Source: Chrysomallon squamiferum (taxonomy: Eukaryota > Mollusca > Gastropoda > Neomphalida > Peltospiridae). From it: a stretch of 64,000 nt of DNA. The translations under genes and the position numbers were made by a program. The stretch covers positions 46,910,595 to 46,974,594 of the forward strand of contig CM022665.1 of assembly GCA_012295275.1 (NCBI GenBank), read 5' to 3'. Each line of letters starts with the position of its first letter. Position 1 is the first letter of the stretch. The notes under the pieces were generated by a model, which worked only from the letters and a program-made list of their open reading frames with translations, did not search any database and was not told the DNA's origin. Below are positions 57,920-64,000 of the stretch, one piece after another.

Positions 57920-60280
57920 TGATGATGAAGATGATGATGATAATGATGATAACAAGAATATCAAAAATAATAATAACAATAGCGATAACATTAACAAATG
58001 TAACAATAATAAAAAGAATAAAAATATTAATAATGATGATGATGATGATAATGTCGATGATGATGAAAACAACATTAACAATGTTAATAACAGTATGCCT
58101 GTGAATGACTGAATAAACAAATGAATGAATCAATCAATCAATCAACCAGTCAGTCAATTAGTCAGTCAGTTTACCAGCCAAACGCTCAATCACTCAATCA
58201 GTCAATCAGTCGATCGATCAGTGTCTTTCAGAATAGATATAATTTACCTTTATCAATCCAGCTGTCATTTGTAGCTCTGTATGGAAGTTTGAAATCAGTG
58301 AGATTTGAAATGTACCAGTTTGTGTAGGAACTGTAGTCATCTGTAGAGTGAGTGCTTCTGCGAAATCGTCTTTTCATGGAAATCAGTGATTGGTAATCTA
58401 ATAATGATAACATGATAATATATATCTATAGATGAAAAGTCCAGCAGTTCAAAGAATATTGTTTAAAGACTTAAATCTGAATGGTTGAACAGTTTAATAG
58501 TCTGACTATGACATGTCTGTAAGTTTCGTAAGAGATTAAAAGTTTAAAGACTTGATAACATATGCTTCAAATACTTTAATCTGAATAAAAGATATCATCT
58601 TTCTGTGAAAATCAGTATTAAAAATAAATGACTGGTAACATGCTTAGCACAAAAATATGATAATATATTTCTATGGTTGAAGAGAATCTAACTTAAGCAG
58701 TTGAAATGATATTGAATAAAGACTTAAATCTGAATAACGTAGATTCAGATAGCGAACGTAATGTAAATGGTTACGTTACCTGCAGTGTAAACATCTTGTC
58801 TAAAAACAATGATTCCAGACAGTTTTACGTGACCTGCTACGTTTTTGTAGACAGAGCGAGGATGAACTGTCACGACAAACTGTCTCTCGTACAGAGTCTC
58901 TTCTGAAGGTTGTGTTATTACCGACTCTAAAACTGGTGCTGGAAAAAAAAATAAAAACAACAACAAAAAAATATTGTCACGTTTTGTAACATTATAATTC
59001 AACTGTCACTTATGTCAGTTGCGTATCTAAGTAATACAAATGCATTATGGATGTACTGTATTTACAAATTACACTGTATTTGTGTTTTGCTGTCGAGTTG
59101 TAATATATATGAAGTATAGCATCAGAAGACTAGAGAAAAAAAAAATGTGTCTATAGTCGTGACGTTATCGCATGCAGGGTGCGCCAATTGCTCTATAGTT
59201 TATTCTTGTGTCCCAAAAACTACAACAGACATCATGACTTCAGCTGCAAGAAAAGTAATATGGTGGCATTCAGAGATCGTGTACAGTGAAATGAACGATA
59301 AAATAATAAACTAGAAGTTTAAGTGTGTGTGTGTGTGTGTGTGTGCGTGCGTGAGACGTACACTTTAAAGAAAAATAAAACAAAATAAAATTTTATATAT
59401 ATATATATATATCAGCTCATAAAATCTTACATATCGTATAAACAGAATATACAGATACCGTGATGGCACTGAATTATAAAGCATTATGAGGATGAGAATA
59501 TTTATAATAGTGACAACCTGAAAAAAATATAAATCAGAATTTATTATAATTGAATGTGTGTATGTGTGTGTGTGTGTGTGTCTGATTATTTCACTTTACA
59601 TTTGTGTCGAGTTTATCATTTTATTACTATCATAAACTGATTTGACATGATACATTTTTTCAACATATCTATTATACATTTTTAAAATTATTATAAATAA
59701 ATTTAAAACCCTAATATTAACCTGCTGCACATTCATCTCCATTCCAGAAATACCCAGTCTTACACAAACATCTTCGAGGTTCAGTTTTGATACAGATGGC
59801 ATTTGCATCAGAACATTCAAATTCATCTGTACAACTATCATTATACTTTATCTCTGAAATAATAACATAAATGTTAGACAGCTTTAATTAAATTTCTAAC
59901 TCTATTAAATTACTTAATTTATATTACTTTCTACCTTTTTTCTCCTGTCAATTTATATATTTAACCTTGTATTTAGGATAGAGAGATATTATCCTGTTTC
60001 GTGTTTTTTTTAGTTTATTGCGTATATGTAGATATTTGTACAAATGGATGGTTAAATGGATGTAAAATAAATGCACATATTCCATGTTGTCGGTTTGCGC
60101 TTCCTATTAACTATTGACGTTTATAGCAATTACAAATGTGTTTCAATACAAAATCATGTCTTTTCTTTCCAAAATTAATAAAATTGCTCAATGTATCATT
60201 TTCATTCCGAGTTTTATTATATTTCATTTTATTCTATTTTAATAAAATATCTGACAACATTAAAAAAAATCGAAAATAAA

Positions 60281-60334
<54 letters not shown>

Positions 60335-60736
60335 TGTTAATTAGAATATAATAAAATGTACTTGTTTTTACTGTTGTTGCCGGTGTCACTGTTGTCTGTG
60401 ACCTGTAAGAAATTTTAGTTGTCACTGTTACTGAGTACTGTGTTCCAGCTTGAAGACTGGGTATGTTGTATGTAGTAGTTCCCTTTGTTACATAAGGGTT
60501 GATTGTATTAGTTGTAGATGCTGGTGTCCATGTCACTGTGTAACCAGTTACAACAGACGTTGTGTCTGCTGGTTCTGTCCACGTCACTGTCACTGAGTTT
60601 AGTGTTGATGATTGTTGTGAAAGTCCAGTAACCTGCAGACTGCTTACTGTAATAAGAAAAAAGAATAAAAAATAATTTTTATCAAACTTTTACATTGTCA
60701 TCTTAATAATAATAATAATAAGAATAATAATAATAA

Positions 60737-60773
<37 letters not shown>

Positions 60774-61024
60774 TTCTACATCTTATAAATCGTTGATAAC
60801 TATACATTCGGTGTCTCTCTTTCTCGTATCACGAATAATTATTTAAAAGCATAATTTAAACAAAGATAGGAAATACATTATTTTCTTAAAATACATTTTA
60901 AAAACATATCATACAGGCAACATATGTGATACATTACTTTCTTTCCTATGAAAGCAAACCGCAAACAATAAAACAAAAAAAATCACCTCTTTCGGTCTTA
61001 CTCTCTCTTTCTCTGTATAAATAG

Positions 61025-61074
<50 letters not shown>

Positions 61075-61409
61075 GTAGAATTCAATCAAAAGTGAATACT
61101 TTATCACAGAGATTACACTTACTTGATGAACAAGCACCATTCAGAAGGTAAAACCCAACCTTGCACTGACATGTGTTTTCATAGCAGTCTGTGTTTTGGA
61201 CAACGCAGTCTGTGTTACTAACACAACTCTCTGATAAACCACTTTCTGAAATACGTGTCAAGTAAATTAAAATAAACAAGTTTAACATAAAATAATTAAC
61301 ATACCAAGATGAGAAAATATCCATATTAAGTAATTACAATGTTTTATCCAGTTAACTTGTTTTACGTGTTTAACAGAAAATCGAGAGAAGGACACACACA
61401 TACACAAAA

Positions 61410-61444
<35 letters not shown>

Positions 61445-62907
61445 AAAACTGACTGAACGAAAGTTTCTGTTTTAAACTGAAACATGAAAATTTTGTTTGG
61501 CTTCGTTATGTTTCCTTCACATAACATCCTAACATAAACATTCTCTTATTCTGTGTTAATTTCTCTACTGTTTCAATTTGAGTCAATTAGCGATAAAATT
61601 ATTTAAAATTAAGCCGAGTTGTGTGTCAGTCGAGTTGAATATATATGCTGCTTGGCACGATGTATAATAACAAGAGGAAAATGTGCTTAGTTATCTATTA
61701 TTTTATACATCTTGATGTAAAATCGCTACGTTGATAACATATTTACACACAAATATATATATATATATATAAACAAGACTGGTAACAAGAATAGGTTAAT
61801 TATAGCAGTCGTAAACTTTTATAAAGAAATGCAGATTACTGCATAAGAATATAAATATACGAAGTAGATGCAGCAAGTATTTTACAACGGAAAAACCAAT
61901 GTGCTACGTTCAAGATATATTAGACAAATGTGGTTTTTGAGGTCCCCGAAATCCCCGAAAGTTTTTCTGAGCAGCAGCAGTTGCTTACATCAACTTTATT
62001 TTATCCACAAAATTATTTAAAATCTTATATAAAAAGATTCTGTAGACTATTTGCATAAGTTATATATGAAATATAAATGGAATTATTGTCTAGATTTAAA
62101 TCCTATTCTCAGGCTGTCTCCTTATAATCCAAAATCAGAAAAATTCCAAATATCGAATATTTTTAATCCCAAAATTTTCAATAAAGTATTCTCAGCCTGA
62201 AGTATGAATGTAAAAATTGAAATTTACGTCAGGCGAAAAAGTGAAACATTAATTGCTTTTATCTAAAACAGCAAATTTACACTCACAGACATGCGTTACG
62301 CCATTATACCGTTACATTTTATTATTTTTCTTTTTATGCTACTTGTATTATATGTAGATTAGTTTCTGATGTAACACTTTCCAGGATATTCCAGACCATC
62401 GGATTATGTTATTCGTGATATATAATTTAACCAAAATATTACAACCAAAAGAAAGATTTAACATTTAAAGTAAATTTGTAAAACAACTTCCAAAAAAACA
62501 AAAAAATAATAAGAAGAAATAATAATAATAATAATAAAATGTTAATTAGAATATAGTATTATTTACTTGTTTTTACTGTTGTTGCCGGTGTCACTGTTGT
62601 CTGTGACCTGTAAGAAATTTTAGTTGTCACTGTTACTGAGTACTGTGTTCCAGCTTGAAGACTGGGTATGTTGTATGTAGTAGTTCCCTTTGTTACATAA
62701 GGGTTGATTGTATTAGTTGTAGATGCTGGTGTCCATGTCACTGTGTAACCAGTTACAACAGACGTTGTGTCTGCTGGTTCTGTCCACGTCACTGTCACTG
62801 AGTTTAGTGTTGATGATTGTTGTGAAAGTCCAGTAACCTGCAGACTGCTTACTGTAATAAGAAAAAAGAATAAAAAATAATTTTTATCAAACTTTTACAT
62901 TGTCATC

Positions 62908-62963
<56 letters not shown>

Positions 62964-63214
62964 TTCTACATCTTATAAATCGTTGATAACTATACATTCG
63001 GTGTCTCTCTTTCTCGTATCACGAATAATTATTTAAAAGCATAATTTAAACAAAGATAGGAAATACATTATTTTCTTAAAATACATTTTAAAAACATATC
63101 ATACAGGCAACATATGTGATACATTACTTTCTTTCCTATGAAAGCAAACCGCAAACAATAAAACAAAAAAAATCACCTCTTTCGGTCTTACTCTCTCTTT
63201 CTCTGTATAAATAG

Positions 63215-63270
<56 letters not shown>

Positions 63271-63442
63271 GTAGAATTCAATCAAAAGTGAATACTTTAT
63301 CACAGAGATTACACTTACTTGATGAACAAGCACCATTCAGAAGGTAAAACCCAACCTTGCACTGACATGTGTTTTTCATAGCAGTCTGTGTTTTGGACAA
63401 CGCAGTCTGTGTTACTAACACAACTCTCTGATAAACCACTTT
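55576..63442 (-). CDS. Gene C: EGF/FN3 receptor with an ITAM-like tyrosine tail (5' end outside window)
   Basis: Exons in transcript order: 63442-63319 (frameshifted), 62851-62567, 61245-61123, 60646-60362, 59853-59722, 58938-58780, 58397-58248, 57844-57748, 56850-56780, 56537-56432, 55906-55576. From 61245 to the stop the frame is intact (484 codons including the stop, after the shared first codon). Domain order: EGF, FN3, EGF, FN3, EGF, membrane-proximal region with furin-like site, transmembrane helix, tyrosine tail. Compared with gene A the five FN3 domains c-g are absent and an EGF module joins the membrane-proximal exon directly in the same phase. The signal peptide is off the right edge. 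The first EGF/FN3 pair is a near-identical tandem copy of the second and may not be spliced in, because its EGF exon has a one-base insertion. Confidence 0.8.
56432..56537 (-). CDS. Gene C transmembrane exon
   Basis: It encodes K-S-E-K-E-N-Q-V-S-S and a hydrophobic run A-V-I-A-V-S-V-V-A-V-I-L-F-L-L-L-V-V-L-G-G-V-F-F-W. Donor GTAAGT, phase 1 to 2. Confidence 0.85.
56780..58938 (-). CDS. Gene C membrane-proximal exons with furin-like site
   Basis: Exons 58938-58780, 58397-58248, 57844-57748 and 56850-56780. They are close to gene A exons 12-15, including K-R-R-F-R-R-S, P-Y-R-A-T-N-D-S-W-I-D and A-C-T-D-A-G-C. The last exon is almost identical to gene A (2505-2435). Confidence 0.85.
57845..57916. 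repeat. (ATA)n microsatellite abutting a splice acceptor in gene C
   Basis: The minus-strand acceptor TAG of exon 57844-57748 directly ends a (TTA)n tract, as in gene A. The neighbouring 57917-58080 is a compound GAT/AAT repeat. Confidence 0.9.
59302..59600. repeat. GT and AT dinucleotide runs in a gene C intron
   Basis: GT runs at 59322-59346 and 59559-59582 and an AT run at 59394-59412. Nothing else is seen in the intron 58939-59721. Confidence 0.85.
59722..59853 (-). CDS. Gene C EGF-like module next to the membrane-proximal region
   Basis: Six cysteines: D-S-C-T-D-E-F-E-C, A-I-C-I-K-T-E-P-R-R-C-L-C-K-T-G-Y-F-W-N-G. Phase 1 to 1. Acceptor TTTCAG, donor GTTAAT. Confidence 0.85.
60362..60646 (-). 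CDS. Gene C FN3 domain type h, copy 1
   Basis: A complete FN3 domain in one exon: V-T-V-T-W-T-E-P-A-D-T-T, Y-T-V-T-W-T-P-A-S-T and L-Q-A-G-T-Q-Y-S-V-T-V. Thr makes up about a third of the domain. Phase 1 to 1, donor GTACAT. Confidence 0.9.
61123..61245 (-). CDS. Gene C EGF-like module, copy 1
   Basis: Six cysteines: S-C-V-S-N-T-D-C-V-V, D-C-Y-E-N-T-C-Q-C-K-V-G-F-Y-L-L-N-G-A-C. Phase 1 to 1, donor GTAAGT. Length 123 keeps the frame. Confidence 0.85.
62567..62851 (-). CDS. Gene C FN3 domain type h, copy 2
   Basis: Its coding sequence appears identical to copy 1. Only the donor context differs (GTAAAT instead of GTACAT). Phase 1 to 1. Confidence 0.88.
63319..63442 (-). pseudogene. Gene C EGF-like exon, copy 2, with one-base insertion
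   Basis: Identical to copy 1 except for an extra T on the plus strand in the run at 63371-63376, which turns Y-E-N-T-C-Q-C into Y-E-K-H-M and shifts the frame. Splice sites are intact. Length is 124 instead of 123. An error in a homopolymer is as likely as a real mutation. Confidence 0.75.
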
Positions 63443-63606
63443 CTGAAATACGTGTCAAGTAAATTAAAATAAACAAGTTTAACATAAAATAATTAACATA
63501 CCAAGATGAGAAAATATCCATATTAAGTAATTACAATGTTTTATCCAGTTAACTTGTTTTACGTGTTTAACAGAAAATCGAGAGAAGGACACACACATAC
63601 ACAAAA

Positions 63607-63641
<35 letters not shown>

Positions 63642-64000
63642 AAAAAAACTGACTGAACGAAAGTTTCTGTTTTAAACTGAAACATGAAAATTTTGTTTGG
63701 CTTCGTTATGTTTCCTTCACATAACATCCTAACATAAACATTCTCTTATTCTGTGTTAATTTCTCTACTGTTTCAATTTGAGTCAATTAGCGATAAAATT
63801 ATTTAAAATTAAGCCGAGTTTGTGTGTCAGTCGAGTTGAATATATATGCTGCTTGGCACGATGTATAATAACAAGAGGAAAATGTGCTTAGTTATCTATT
63901 ATTTTATACATCTTGATGTAAAATCGCTACGTTGATAACATATTTACACACAAATATATATATATATATATAAACAAGACTGGTAACAAGAATAGGTTAA

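Larger units (their letters stand above)
60300..62520. repeat. 2.2 kb tandem repeat, unit 1
   Basis: The unit carries one FN3-h exon and one EGF exon with introns. The FN3 exons of the two units lie 2205 bases apart, and sequences near the right edges 2201 bases apart. Introns, microsatellites and exons are nearly identical between units. The part 61790-62520 is AT-rich with nothing recognised. Confidence 0.85.
62521..64000. repeat. 2.2 kb tandem repeat, unit 2 (runs off the window)
   Basis: Near-identical to unit 1 from the microsatellite at about 62520 to the window end. Differences seen are microsatellite lengths and single-base changes, one of which shifts the EGF exon frame. Confidence 0.85.

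Noticed and set aside
57567-58133. Long poly-Ile frame on the minus strand
   Set aside because: It reads through microsatellite. Only 57844-57748 inside it is an exon.

Overview
The window is eukaryotic: AT-rich, full of simple repeats, and its genes are split into many small phase-1 exons with clear GT-AG borders. I read it as a protostome invertebrate, most likely a mollusc. That rests on the style of the genes and repeats, not on a marker gene. No tRNA, rRNA, CRISPR array or operon-like structure was seen. There is one assembly gap of 200 N at 21350-21549.

All of the protein-coding content belongs to one family: type I membrane receptors built from small Cys-rich EGF-like modules, fibronectin type III (FN3) domains, a conserved membrane-proximal region with a furin-like site, and one transmembrane helix. 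Two kinds of cytoplasmic end are attached. Gene B2 (26259-51114, +) carries one protein tyrosine phosphatase (PTP) domain. Genes A (12038-1038, -) and C (from beyond the right edge to 55576, -) have no phosphatase; they end in a short tail with four tyrosine motifs, the last two spaced like an ITAM. Gene B1 (15026-21025, +) is a tandem copy of the first six exons of B2 that runs into the assembly gap. The flank after the gap looks like the 3' flank of an A/C-type gene, so B1 may have ended in an A/C-type tail.

Layout: 1-1037, flank of gene A that also matches the 5' flank of gene A, implying another copy off the left edge; 1038-12038, gene A; 12039-15025, head-to-head intergenic region; 15026-21025, B1; 21026-26258, gap, transposon remnant and a duplicated promoter region; 26259-51114, B2, with an internal duplication of a four-exon cassette and of an FN3 pair; 51115-55575, flank with an inverted orphan exon and a second copy of the transposon remnant; 55576-64000, gene C, whose right end is a near-identical 2.2 kb tandem repeat.

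Working model (inference): the cluster encodes paired receptors that could bind the same kinds of ligand but signal in opposite directions, phosphatase against phosphotyrosine-adaptor tail. The B2 phosphatase is itself odd. Its WPD loop reads W-E-D, the Q-loop glutamine is missing, and the exon with the catalytic arginine has lost one base and its splice acceptor inside a small tandem repeat. The exon model for gene A sums to exactly 900 codons. The B2 model sums to 1932 codons only if that one base is restored.
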